Positions 16,973 through 26,952 are shown, counted from the first letter of the stretch. The stretch: 64,000 bases of DNA from Candidatus Latescibacterota bacterium (GCA_022822725.1 JAJEAN010000007.1:874382-938381); one strand, 5' to 3'. Numbers and translations are program-made. The notes: generated by a model not told the origin, from the letters alone.

Positions 16973-18852
16973 AGTGTCGCCGCTCCCGAACTGTAGTGTT
17001 TAGCATAGTCAAAATAGCCAACAGAGACGTTACCGAGGACTTGATCGTTGCCTCCAAAAATAAAGGAACGACTCAAGTTCAGATTGAAAAACCTACAACT
17101 AGTCTCAGCCAAATGAGCACATGCATGACACGCACTACCTTGATCTCTGCACACAGGATCATAGACACAATCACGGTTTTCCATAATTGCCATGAGCCAC
17201 TGACTAAGTGATTGGTCAAAAAGTGCTGTCAATGCACCGATTGTTCTGCTTTCGCGATGATTTCCATAGAGAAAAAACTCTAACGAACTAGGAAGTATAT
17301 ACTCAGACAAACTCGTTCTCTCAAGTCCGCACAATAGCGCTGCTTGTCTAATGCATAAGTGAGAGAGAGTGTGCAGTAGCCCGAAAACCGTCCTCAATTC
17401 TGGTGCATCTACGCCTATCGGTTCGAGAAGATCTACATCATTGGCAAGTTGCACAAAATACCCCAATCTCGAAAGGTTACTGTTGGTACCTGTCGGCGGA
17501 TTGATGTGAAGACCACAAGCAGCCATCCATTCAAGCACTGTCTGAGGGTCGAGCTTAATGCGAATCGCATCTGCACGCACTTTGTCGGCAAAGATTGGAT
17601 GTTTCCCCCCACTACTCTGAGTCGCAGGGAAAGGATTGAGATGTGCATTGTTTGGACCATACTCCGATCGGCTGTATCCGTAAGTTGCGGTGACTATTGG
17701 GAAATCACTCACCAACTCTATGTCCGATATACCCATTTCGCCTGCAATCAACCTTTCTGGCGAATCCTCCCGACGAGAAGCTATCCCTTTCGTAGACGCG
17801 GTCTCACTCGGAAGTAGAGACTCCATGAGCGTGTAGCCGGAGGATACCCAGACATCAGAGCTAACGCCTGTACGCTCTACAATAGAGGTTAGGGTCGCAC
17901 TAGGATCGATCCTCCGGCTACGACGGTCAGCTTGTGACCTCAGACGCTCTATCTCCAGCACCATCTGTTCTGCATCTATCTCGCCTGACTGGAATCTCTC
18001 GGTCACAGTCGCTAGGTCATCAGCTGGAATACTCGATCCTCCAACTGAGTCCTCGGTCAAAATGGTGCTTGCTATTTCAAGAAGGCTTAGATCTGATAAA
18101 TCCGGCAGGCCCAAGAATTTAGCGGCCACTAGAGGTGCCCATATAGATGCATCTCTTTCCAACAGTGCCTCAAGCTTCCTATCGGGGATATTTAACAATG
18201 TAGTTGTGTATGGATAATACGTCTTACCCGCACGGTGAACTTGTATCTCCATTTCACGATTTTCACCGGTGCAATATGGACATACACCAGCATAGACTCT
18301 TTGGGTTGATCTGCAATTTCGACATACCCATCTGAATGAACCTATGTGTTCGCTGCTTCTTGTATCGAGTGCCATCTTTCCTGTACCAGAACTACAATTT
18401 CGACAGGACGGTGGCGTGAGAGGTTCCAAATTACCACAACGATGGATTTTCACAAAGCGAAGTTGAACAAGGCGGCCAGTGTTACAATCCGGGCAAGTGG
18501 CTGTTGGAAGGCGATTTGAACGGGTGAAATCCAGAACACGAGCACAAGATCTATTCTGACACCAGAAAACTTTAGGGAATAACTCGCATTGTCCCTCCTG
18601 AGGTTCGATTAAATCGAATTTGGTGTTGTTCGATAGGACTATGTCTCGCATTCTAGGACGGTTTACCTCATTCCAAGCTCGAACCTCAGCTGCCACCCGC
18701 CGAAGTACGGCACTATAGCTGATTTCTGGTGGCCTCATGCCTCGGATTTCTGTGATTCGGGCAATTGCCATTCCCTTAGTGAAGTCGATAGTCTTTTCCG
18801 GTAAGTAGCCAAATAAAACCTGGTTTTTACCTCTTGTCATCACCTCGGGCAT
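16969..18852 (-). CDS. drmB: DrmB-type DUF1998 zinc-ribbon protein
   Basis: 627-residue DUF1998 protein matching DISARM DrmB in position and layout. The N-terminal part carries many paired cysteines (C98/C103, C120/C123, C150/C153, C177/C180, C191/C194) that should form zinc ribbons. The C-terminal DUF1998 region, about residues 560-590, has the conserved cluster VCRDQGSACHACAH followed by SCRFFN. In DISARM, DrmA and DrmB form the core complex that loads on phage DNA. The gene starts 14 bases after the helicase stop. GC content is clearly below that of the chromosome around it. Confidence 0.8.
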   Translation of the reverse strand: MPEVMTRGKNQVLFGYLPEKTIDFTKGMAIARITEIRGMRPPEISYSAVLRRVAAEVRAWNEVNRPRMRDIVLSNNTKFDLIEPQEGQCELFPKVFWCQNRSCARVLDFTRSNRLPTATCPDCNTGRLVQLRFVKIHRCGNLEPLTPPSCRNCSSGTGKMALDTRSSEHIGSFRWVCRNCRSTQRVYAGVCPYCTGENREMEIQVHRAGKTYYPYTTTLLNIPDRKLEALLERDASIWAPLVAAKFLGLPDLSDLSLLEIASTILTEDSVGGSSIPADDLATVTERFQSGEIDAEQMVLEIERLRSQADRRSRRIDPSATLTSIVERTGVSSDVWVSSGYTLMESLLPSETASTKGIASRREDSPERLIAGEMGISDIELVSDFPIVTATYGYSRSEYGPNNAHLNPFPATQSSGGKHPIFADKVRADAIRIKLDPQTVLEWMAACGLHINPPTGTNSNLSRLGYFVQLANDVDLLEPIGVDAPELRTVFGLLHTLSHLCIRQAALLCGLERTSLSEYILPSSLEFFLYGNHRESRTIGALTALFDQSLSQWLMAIMENRDCVYDPVCRDQGSACHACAHLAETSCRFFNLNLSRSFIFGGNDQVLGNVSVGYFDYAKHYSSGAATL

Positions 18853-18866
18853 CAGTTCTGCTCCTT

Positions 18867-21800
18867 TCAGTTCTGAGATCTTCTAGCCCATTCACTACCA
18901 GTAAAGTCCAAAGTGATGGGTACAGGTTCATCAACGTCGCGAAGACTCCGTAATGGTGGTGGATCCAAAACATCAAATATGGATTTCCCAGCGGAACCTG
19001 GAGCCGACATCTCATCGAACAGGAATACTTGCACCAATCTTTCTATTTCGTCTGAAAACACACGTGCGCCCGGTTCTGCAGAATCTAGTACATTGTAAGC
19101 TTCTTTGAGGAACGGTACAAAGTCGGCATTACTGAGATCGCCTGACGCTATCTTTTGGATTACAAACTGTAGATTGTAAAAATCACTGGGTTTCCCATGC
19201 GTTTGTCGGTTCGCTAAGACTTGCAAAAGGACAGCAAGAAACAGGCCAGGAGCCGTGCGTTCAATGCTAAATCTCGACCATCTGTTAATCGCAGCCGGTT
19301 CTACAAGTTGACCCAAGAACTGGTGAAATTTACTAAAATAGGCATAGTGACTCTGATCCCGCTCCCGGATCGGATTGAAAAAATCAAAGACAATACCTAT
19401 GTGCTTACGCCCAACGCGGCTCGATGCCTGTATGTACTCACCATTCAAACGCGGCATCCCAAAAAACAACATCATATTCAATCTGTCTACATCTACACCA
19501 TGACTGACCATGCTTGTTGCTAGAACGCAATCCGGCAAATTAGAAGATATCGAAGGCTGTTCAAGGTGTGCGAGGGTCCGAGCGACTTCCTCGGTAGTTG
19601 AATTACCCGTGAGTTCACGGACATTCAAGGCAGAAAAACCATCTCTGATCAAGTTGCCATTTACATCTCCATCGATATCTGTATGGATTTGGTCTAATTG
19701 GCGATTTGCGAGGAAGTAAGACAAAGATGTCTTGTAGTTATCCAGAAGTCGTAGATATGCTTCTGATCCCGGGATCAACTGGCCGCCATAGGGATTGCTT
19801 CCTGTCGAAACCCGTTCAAGAAACATAAGTTCTCTATGGTAGTACTCTATCAGTTCGAGCACTGCATTAAGGATCGTTTTGTTATGTGGTACTATGCCTA
19901 CAAAAAGGCGCTGAGGATAATCTTGAGTCTCGGCATAAAACGAAGCTTGGTTGGTCGGACCAAGCCCAGGAAATCTACGCGCATATTGACGCTGTCTGCC
20001 ATAAAGGTGTTCGACTTGGCGTTCAAAGGCTTCGATAGTTGCAGAAGACGCGATTACTTTCAATGGTTCCTGATGACCATATTCCTTTCGTAGCCTTTGA
20101 GAAAACGTCTCGTAGTGAGAGTCAAATGTACCGAGACCCTCTTTCAATAGATGCAATTCATCTTGGATAAAAAGTGTCACGCCTGTTACACGTTCTGGTG
20201 GTGTATGATCCCAATCCTTACGATGACTACAACCGGTTTGACAACAAACACCCATAAAATATCCGTGCTTAGGACATCTACCGTCTACCGCCCCAAATAC
20301 CATCGAAAGTTTACGCTGGTTACCAAGTACCGCGAGTTTGTCAATGGTTCCAAGTATTAGGCTTGGCAAGTACCGATAGATCTCATTATCAACAATGTAC
20401 ACCGGCAAGCGACCGTTTGGAAACCGACAGTCTCGGTTTGTACACCTATGAAGCAACCTTATTTCATCGGGATCAAATTCCACGGTGATAGACTGCGTCT
20501 CACATGCAGGACAACGGACGACTCGTTTCCAGATTTGGCGTTCATCTGGAGTGTTCACTTGGCTCCATACAAGTCTCTCGCTTGCCGTTGCATAGTCAGG
20601 ATGAGGTCGCACTATCTTGTTGGGAGAGCCTCCTTCACCAACGAAATATCCGATACTGAATCCATCTATATCTTGTCCTGTTAACCGTTCGTCATTTTGT
20701 TCTAAACGAACCAACTCCGCTAATCCGACAACGTCAGCAGCACGCTGAGTTTGCTGTAGAGTTAGCAATCGTAAGGGAAACCGCGTCCATGCTGTAACTC
20801 CACCACGCTTACCTCTAAGGCGGTCAAAAAACATATGAAAAACAGCGACACCTAGGTATGCTTCGGTTTTTCCTCCTCCTGTCGGGAAGTAAATGATGTC
20901 TACAAAATTTCGTTCGTTCACCAATTCTGAGTCTGGTTGGCGTAATGCTGCCATTGATGGAATCTGGCTAACAATGAAAACAAGTTGAAATAACCTCCAA
21001 CTCGTTTTGTCTCCCCTACTAAACGTCTCGTTGGTCAATCGAAAGGCCTTCATTATGTCTGGGTCTTCTTCGATCAGTCGAAAACCTTCCGAGAATCGTC
21101 TGATTTCAGACTCGAACAATTGTAGATCAGCATCATATTCCTGCCCATGTAAATCTTCCCATGTAGGATCGTTTTGTACATACCGATGTCGGGTTTCGTG
21201 CCATACCTCCAGATATTCGTCCATGGCTATGAGAACAGATTGTAGTATGGGTATGGGATCACTCGCCAGTCGTTCAAACGGTGCCGGAGGAGTCATGCGA
21301 GTAGAGTAGCGATGTTGGTCATACACAGGTACATGGTTTGTTACAAATTTGACCGACTGACCCTCTTCCGGCTCCACGGCGCAGTTAAATCCACGTGCAA
21401 AGATCGTACGGTCAAATCGAAAACCATGAGGGATAGCACCCAACTCGAATGGTACAACAGACGTGCCTATGATTTTGAAGGCGGCATGTGTATCAAAAAA
21501 GTAACCTTCTTGGTTTCTTGCGTCTGCGTCAATGGCAGAACTATTCGTAAACCGCAGAACGACAATCCACCGATTTTTATCGTAACCAGGTCTTAGGTTG
21601 ATCTCAAATCCCCAACCCCACTTCGGGGCAATTGGAGTTCCAAGTCCTTCGAGGAAACTAGCATATGTTTCATCATCGCGAAGTGCGTCCTCTGGTACTC
21701 CTATTCTTTCATTAAGATCTGTCCCAGTTTTGACGGCGTCCTGAGCACTTAACACAACCTCCTTAGCTCTCAAACACTCCGCCTCCACTTCAGCAATGAA

Positions 21801-22421
21801 GGATGAATCATCGAACTGCCACAGCCCACTATCAGAATGACTAGCACTAACTATTCCTGTTGTCCTACATTCAATCTTCCTGAATTTCGGGCACAGATCC
21901 TCAGTTGGACGTCGTCCTCTTCTTCGAGAATGGGCTCCATCTGATTGGGCGTTCATTGCCTCTACGTCTACGTCCTGGTTCTCCGATCGAGCTTGATATG
22001 GAACGGATTCAGGTCGCGTTAAATCACATACCCACATTTGATAATCAATCTGTTCTTTTCGGTTCGGGAAAACCCGGTAATAGCAGTTCCATGTGAGGGA
22101 CACCTCAATCTTTACTTCTGTGGTAATGTTTGCTAATTGGAAATCCGCACCAAATGCAACTGGTGCGAGTTTCATGCGCAGTTCTCTTAAAAACTTGGAT
22201 GCTACGTGTACATTTCCATCTTCTTCGCTGTCAGATTCTCCTTCAACAGGTAGGCCATCGTTCGGTACAACTGGACGAAGGCTACCAATGAAATACTTAT
22301 CACGTGGGAAATTACGGTGGCACTCTTCTTCTGTGCGCCCCTTGGCTGTATCACAGACCTTGCGAATTAGATATGAGGTCAGAGGTTTCTGCTCACGCCA
22401 CTGTTCATCTTGGGCCGTCAT
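18867..22421 (-). CDS. drmA: DrmA-type superfamily 2 helicase
   Basis: 1184-residue helicase. Walker A FPTGGGKTE is near residue 512. The DExH box is QDELHLL near 753 and motif III SSATIE near 793. The C-terminal lobe has GVDVDRLNMMLFFGMPRLN followed by QASSRVGR (motif VI) near 990, which is characteristic of DrmA. The first 500 residues form a long, mostly beta, non-helicase region, also typical. The CxxC pairs near 650-675 suggest a zinc insertion. The start overlaps the preceding gene by 17 bases. In DISARM, DrmA with DrmB recognises and blocks incoming DNA. Confidence 0.85.
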   Translation of the reverse strand: MTAQDEQWREQKPLTSYLIRKVCDTAKGRTEEECHRNFPRDKYFIGSLRPVVPNDGLPVEGESDSEEDGNVHVASKFLRELRMKLAPVAFGADFQLANITTEVKIEVSLTWNCYYRVFPNRKEQIDYQMWVCDLTRPESVPYQARSENQDVDVEAMNAQSDGAHSRRRGRRPTEDLCPKFRKIECRTTGIVSASHSDSGLWQFDDSSFIAEVEAECLRAKEVVLSAQDAVKTGTDLNERIGVPEDALRDDETYASFLEGLGTPIAPKWGWGFEINLRPGYDKNRWIVVLRFTNSSAIDADARNQEGYFFDTHAAFKIIGTSVVPFELGAIPHGFRFDRTIFARGFNCAVEPEEGQSVKFVTNHVPVYDQHRYSTRMTPPAPFERLASDPIPILQSVLIAMDEYLEVWHETRHRYVQNDPTWEDLHGQEYDADLQLFESEIRRFSEGFRLIEEDPDIMKAFRLTNETFSRGDKTSWRLFQLVFIVSQIPSMAALRQPDSELVNERNFVDIIYFPTGGGKTEAYLGVAVFHMFFDRLRGKRGGVTAWTRFPLRLLTLQQTQRAADVVGLAELVRLEQNDERLTGQDIDGFSIGYFVGEGGSPNKIVRPHPDYATASERLVWSQVNTPDERQIWKRVVRCPACETQSITVEFDPDEIRLLHRCTNRDCRFPNGRLPVYIVDNEIYRYLPSLILGTIDKLAVLGNQRKLSMVFGAVDGRCPKHGYFMGVCCQTGCSHRKDWDHTPPERVTGVTLFIQDELHLLKEGLGTFDSHYETFSQRLRKEYGHQEPLKVIASSATIEAFERQVEHLYGRQRQYARRFPGLGPTNQASFYAETQDYPQRLFVGIVPHNKTILNAVLELIEYYHRELMFLERVSTGSNPYGGQLIPGSEAYLRLLDNYKTSLSYFLANRQLDQIHTDIDGDVNGNLIRDGFSALNVRELTGNSTTEEVARTLAHLEQPSISSNLPDCVLATSMVSHGVDVDRLNMMLFFGMPRLNGEYIQASSRVGRKHIGIVFDFFNPIRERDQSHYAYFSKFHQFLGQLVEPAAINRWSRFSIERTAPGLFLAVLLQVLANRQTHGKPSDFYNLQFVIQKIASGDLSNADFVPFLKEAYNVLDSAEPGARVFSDEIERLVQVFLFDEMSAPGSAGKSIFDVLDPPPLRSLRDVDEPVPITLDFTGSEWARRSQN

Positions 22422-24987
22422 GTGTGTCGCTCCTTCTTAAGGCGCCGAGGGTGCTTGTTATAAACAGGCCGTTCATCTCTCGGACATCCAGGACTTCAAG
22501 TAAAAGCAACGCATCCTGGACATCTCCAAACGTTAACTGGAGTTCGTTGTCGATGATCTCGTCTCGCATATGACCTCCCGAAGCACCTTTCATGATCCAA
22601 GCCTTAAGTCTTCTAGAAAGTTGAATATGGAGGCCGTGCAGCCTATCTCCAGCGTTATGAATGAGATTATAACACTTTGATGTAAAGGGCATTTCAAGCA
22701 CGTCTGATAGTCGTCTCAGGTCTTCTACGTCGCGAGGGCGCATGACCAATCCTCGGGCCCAGAAGTAGATTGCGACAGGAGTCTGAAGCATTGACCCGCG
22801 TTGAACCAACTCGGCATGTAATTCATCAAGGCTATGCCCTGACCGAAGATAGGTCTGTATCCCCTCGCGCGCTTCCTGTTGCCATACGCGAATGTATTCC
22901 ACATGCGTACGAATACTGTGGTGGTTATGGACACGCGAAATCAATAACTCGTATAGGCTTTGCTGGCTCTCGCCATGTATGTAAAGAACTCTGTCTTTTG
23001 GACGGGCTGATCGAATAAAGCGGCGCTCTATTTCGTGGTTTGAACGGACGAAGTTGAGTCTTTCGTCAGTAGCAAATAAGCCAAACCAGCCACCGGAGAA
23101 CGTGACTCCAATTGCATTTTCAACGAAATCCGGTCCCTGATCACCTTCCTCCAATGTTCCCGTTTCATTGGAACTAACAGCGAAATTCTGTAACTCATTG
23201 GTTTCATCAAATTCCGATAAGAGACGATTCAGTTCTTCCGAAGGAGTTCCAATGTCAAGAGGACCTGTTGAATCTATCTCGCGCTTGGTGGGTCGTGGAC
23301 GGCCTTGAACCGACCGGCTCGGGTGGACTATTACTATTTGCTGAGCACGGTTGGGCCGTACCGCTCGTGCTTCCCTATTCCTCAAAACATCCACTGTTCT
23401 TAGCGCACTCTGTATATCTGGCGCTAATGCAGTGTTTAACCAATCTGCCAACCACTTCAGTTGCCAACTCTGATGCGGATAGTAGAGTATGTCGGCTTTC
23501 GCCTGTCGGATTATGGGTAAAATTCTCTTAATGTTATGTCCTGACGGTATGCCAATCAGAAATGGCACTGAAGTATGGTTCGGAACCAACTGGTTAGCCA
23601 CCGGAGCAATCCCTGTCTTCCCCACCGTATTCTCAGATAAAGCGCGTCCAAGACCTGTTATAGATGATACTGAAATCCCCATATCCACAAGATCTGACTC
23701 ACTAACACCTTCATGGGCTAGCAAACTATGAGCAAACATTTCCTTATGAGCTTCGCTCGAAAACACCAATACCCTTTGCTCATCCTCATCTCGATCCTCA
23801 ATGCACAAGTCAACAAGTGCTGACCACATCGGAGGGTCGTGGTCCTCTAACCAGTCCCTACTTTTCTGAAGATGCCGTGTTGCCTGTAGAATCGGTTCAG
23901 CGATCTCTTGTGATTTCAATGCGTTTGCGAATCGACCGAGTCCAGTACAGAGCATGTCAATTGAAGGCTGACGCCAATACTGCGTGCGTTCAAACTCATA
24001 GGTGGACAACGACACAGGTAATCGTTCCAGAATTCTCAGTAATCGATAGCCTATCAATACCGCGTCTCGCGACAACTGCCCATCCACCCCAGACTGGGCA
24101 CGAGATAGTGCATACTGGGCTTGAATTAAACCACTTGTATAATCATCAACGTCCTCTCCCGTTAGCTCGCAAGGACATAGATTGATATCTTGAGCGGTCA
24201 GCAAGAAGAGTTCCACAGGACGTTCTTGAGTTAGCTTTTCTCGCTGGTCTCGACGGTGAAGAAAAGAAGCGGGCCACGTAAAGCGTGGGGAGTCCAAATT
24301 GTGAAAATTTGCATGAACCTCCGATAAGTGATTGCTGGACCATGCAATAGTCGGGATGCGATTTTTTTGTGCGTAATCAATCACTGCAGAAAGCCATGGC
24401 ACTTCCGCTTGGTCATTGCATTCCACTGCGATTAGAAACGGATTTACCTGACGTAGTGAACTAATTGGATCTACGGGCGAGTAGATGCATACCAGCCTTG
24501 GAAGGTCATTCAATTGAAAAGCTTCCGAAGCCATATCTCTTCGCGAAAAGGTAACAGAAAAATACTCTTGAAGAGAATCACGGTTCAAAGTAACACGAGA
24601 TAGATCTTCACGAATCCCTAGACGCGTACCTAAGTAGACCACATCTTTGGCGACCCCCGCTCGGTCCCGAGAATCCAAAAATGCCTTAATAAGGGCTGTT
24701 GCTAACAGTGCACTCGATCGGTGAGGTAACTTCCCTGGCATGCCGATCAGTACTTGATTCTTGTTTTCTATTGCTGACCATAGTAGCGTGGCATTGACCT
24801 TATCAATCCCATCCATATTTACTTTACTCTCGAGTCGTGTCGAAAGTCGATTTTTGCACCACAATTTGATAAACGCGTCATCACGCCAGCAAGGGAATGC
24901 GTTAATGCCGTCGTTAAGGCATTCAACAAGTTTATCTAGATCATTGCTCGTGACTTTATGAGAGTTGTCGGTGCAGGATTCAACCAT
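22405..24987 (-). CDS. DrmE-like protein of unknown fold
   Basis: 860-residue protein immediately before drmA. In class 2 DISARM loci a large protein of unknown function, DrmE, occurs with drmABC, and position and size fit it. Visible features are a loop near residues 82-93 (IGMPGKLPHRSSALLA) that resembles a degenerate P-loop, followed by Rossmann-like strands (VVYLGTRLG, RLVCIYSPVDPI, NRIPTIAWSSN). A C-terminal helical region is also present. I see no nuclease or methylase motif. I prefer the ATG at 24987, eight bases past the preceding stop; an in-frame start at 25119 would overlap that gene by over 120 bases. Confidence 0.55.
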   Translation of the reverse strand: MVESCTDNSHKVTSNDLDKLVECLNDGINAFPCWRDDAFIKLWCKNRLSTRLESKVNMDGIDKVNATLLWSAIENKNQVLIGMPGKLPHRSSALLATALIKAFLDSRDRAGVAKDVVYLGTRLGIREDLSRVTLNRDSLQEYFSVTFSRRDMASEAFQLNDLPRLVCIYSPVDPISSLRQVNPFLIAVECNDQAEVPWLSAVIDYAQKNRIPTIAWSSNHLSEVHANFHNLDSPRFTWPASFLHRRDQREKLTQERPVELFLLTAQDINLCPCELTGEDVDDYTSGLIQAQYALSRAQSGVDGQLSRDAVLIGYRLLRILERLPVSLSTYEFERTQYWRQPSIDMLCTGLGRFANALKSQEIAEPILQATRHLQKSRDWLEDHDPPMWSALVDLCIEDRDEDEQRVLVFSSEAHKEMFAHSLLAHEGVSESDLVDMGISVSSITGLGRALSENTVGKTGIAPVANQLVPNHTSVPFLIGIPSGHNIKRILPIIRQAKADILYYPHQSWQLKWLADWLNTALAPDIQSALRTVDVLRNREARAVRPNRAQQIVIVHPSRSVQGRPRPTKREIDSTGPLDIGTPSEELNRLLSEFDETNELQNFAVSSNETGTLEEGDQGPDFVENAIGVTFSGGWFGLFATDERLNFVRSNHEIERRFIRSARPKDRVLYIHGESQQSLYELLISRVHNHHSIRTHVEYIRVWQQEAREGIQTYLRSGHSLDELHAELVQRGSMLQTPVAIYFWARGLVMRPRDVEDLRRLSDVLEMPFTSKCYNLIHNAGDRLHGLHIQLSRRLKAWIMKGASGGHMRDEIIDNELQLTFGDVQDALLLLEVLDVREMNGLFITSTLGALRRSDTHDGPR

Positions 24988-24995
24988 TATGGTCT

Positions 24996-26825
24996 CTAAT
25001 CTCTCAGATACAGGGAACGCTTCATCGCGATTCGAAAATCCTCCCAAGAGAATACGCGGGAGTCCCATGGTGAACGTAGGTGGATGATTGTATCTGGGCG
25101 GAGTTCGTGGATAAAACATCCCCAGTTGGCTGCTGCAAGAAGGACTGTAACACCGAATTCCTTAGCGCATCGGTGAAGATTGCGCGATACTATGTTTGCG
25201 GTTATCGGGTCTAGTGTGGCACAGTATTCATCTGCAATCCAAACATTGGCGTTTGAGGCTATCAACTTAGCGACCATAGCACGATACCGTTGGCCATTAC
25301 TCAGTTCACGGAATCGTTTAACATAGAGATGGGCCTCGGCTAAGCCAGACACATTCAATGAAAACAGAGCTCTGTCAAATGAGCACCTGCCAAGTGAGTT
25401 AATGAGAGGTTTGGAATTCGTAAGGGGGCTTAAGGTACTTACCTCTGCTCCATCTGGAACCGTTAGCGAGCCGGTGGTACAACGGAGGTTAGATTCAGAG
25501 TCGTCAAGTTGGTGTTTCAATAGAGATAGTAATGAGGTTTTACCTGCACCTGAAGGTCCACAAATCAAGACGATATTGCCGGGTTGTATAGTGAGATCAA
25601 GGTTGGAAAATAGTCTGGTGGATAACATATCACGTTCAACCCCGAAAGCCTCTTGTATCCTCCTTGTTGCTTGCGAGCGGATGAGCAAAGAGGAAAGTTC
25701 AAGTGTACAGCCTCGCATTTCAATACAGGATTTTAAAGGTTTTTCTCTCTGACTAGGACGCTTTGCCGGATAACGGTCCGGGATAGCCAGTGCTTTGATT
25801 CGTTTCCGTACAAACTGCATTGATGAATTTGTAAGACCGGCTAAAAACGTCGGCTTCGGGACACGAAGAATGCGATGGAGCATAGCCCAATCGTCGTCTG
25901 ACAATCTTTCTGGGGATCGAAGCAACAATCGTAGGAGTTTTTCACGTGAAAGACCTTGTTGGGTCTCGATTTCCTTGAGTCGTGTGGCGTAGAATACTTG
26001 AAGATCCACTATACCAGAACTATCCTCCTTCAATATCTCTCCACCTTTAACCCGAGAGTAGTTTTTGAGGATGTAACTCATATCTTTGCTCACCCGGTTA
26101 AGGTTCCCTTCTGTATCCCCGATATAGTGCATGCCGGCAGACTCAACAAACGGGACGTAACGTAACATATCGGCTGTGATTTCTATGAAAAGTGGCTTGA
26201 GCCTTCCGACATGCCAATGGTTCCTTGCGAAATGTGACGCATGCTTGACAAGCTTACTCGCCAGTCCAAGCCCGCGGAACTCGGGTGAAACTACAGTTCG
26301 CGCAATACGGACTACGAGGTTTGTGTATGCCCTAACCGTGTCTTTCTCCCATTTTTTCCAAGTAATCTTACCATCGTCGTCTTCGAACAAATCATCGAAA
26401 AGTGTTTTTCTTGGCTTGTTCATCATGAACGCCGTGGCGAGCTCTATGTATCCGAGAACTGTTGGAAGAAGCGGATCATTGGAACATACTATGAGTGGGA
26501 CGCGACGTCCGTGTAACACTTTTCCACGATAGTGATATTCCTCCAGCTGATGGTAAGCTTCCAGTTCGTCCTCAGTTTGGATTTCCTTGATGGTGATTCT
26601 GACCTTCTTCTGTCCGATATGCAATTTGTCTCTAGCCTCGTATGCTGGCAGGACTTGTGCTAGGCCGTTCTCGCACCGCACGTAGGCAAGGTCGTTTCGT
26701 TTTACTACGACATTATCCTTACGTCCAATGCAGCAAAAACGGTGAGCCCTGAGAGTCGGTCGCCTCTTTCCAGATAACTTGTAAATTTTGGCACAAGGCT
26801 CATATTTGATTGACAACACTTTCAT
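24996..26825 (-). CDS. GNAT acyltransferase-ABC ATPase fusion protein
   Basis: 609-residue two-domain protein, the architecture grouped as COG2401 (ABC-type ATPase fused to an acetyltransferase). The GNAT domain spans about 74-260, with the acyl-CoA loop RGLGLAS (184-190) and an earlier YHYRGK. The ABC domain has Walker A GPSGAGKT (423-430), a signature LSNGQ (508-512) and Walker B VWIADE ending at D532-E533. At the H-loop position the sequence is LLAAANW, with no histidine. No membrane segments are present, so it is not a transporter. It is the first gene of the DISARM-like operon. ATG 26825 is preferred; an in-frame TTG at 26846 is possible. Confidence 0.8.
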   Translation of the reverse strand: MKVLSIKYEPCAKIYKLSGKRRPTLRAHRFCCIGRKDNVVVKRNDLAYVRCENGLAQVLPAYEARDKLHIGQKKVRITIKEIQTEDELEAYHQLEEYHYRGKVLHGRRVPLIVCSNDPLLPTVLGYIELATAFMMNKPRKTLFDDLFEDDDGKITWKKWEKDTVRAYTNLVVRIARTVVSPEFRGLGLASKLVKHASHFARNHWHVGRLKPLFIEITADMLRYVPFVESAGMHYIGDTEGNLNRVSKDMSYILKNYSRVKGGEILKEDSSGIVDLQVFYATRLKEIETQQGLSREKLLRLLLRSPERLSDDDWAMLHRILRVPKPTFLAGLTNSSMQFVRKRIKALAIPDRYPAKRPSQREKPLKSCIEMRGCTLELSSLLIRSQATRRIQEAFGVERDMLSTRLFSNLDLTIQPGNIVLICGPSGAGKTSLLSLLKHQLDDSESNLRCTTGSLTVPDGAEVSTLSPLTNSKPLINSLGRCSFDRALFSLNVSGLAEAHLYVKRFRELSNGQRYRAMVAKLIASNANVWIADEYCATLDPITANIVSRNLHRCAKEFGVTVLLAAANWGCFIHELRPDTIIHLRSPWDSRVFSWEDFRIAMKRSLYLRD

Positions 26826-26952
26826 GTTGAGATTATCCCATTCCAAAAGGTAATACTATAACTTGACAAACTGCTGATTGTCCCGACTAGGTTGTGCTTG
26901 ATATACTGCACGACATTCAAGTACAAAATCCTAAGGCAGAACTACTATTTCT
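26826..26952. other. spacer upstream of the DISARM-like operon
   Basis: AT-rich spacer between the sulfatase stop and the operon's first gene. The operon promoter should lie here, read leftward, but I see no strong -35/-10 pair. It also marks the right edge of the low-GC block. Confidence 0.35.

Noticed and set aside
19221-20684. Several short rightward frames inside the helicase gene
   Set aside because: They are antisense to DrmA motifs and show no conserved protein character.
16094-26952. DNA methyltransferase or restriction enzyme in the DISARM-like block
   Set aside because: No SAM-binding FxGxG plus NPPY/DPPY-type or PC-type motif was found in any of the gene products or in the alternative frames read by eye.
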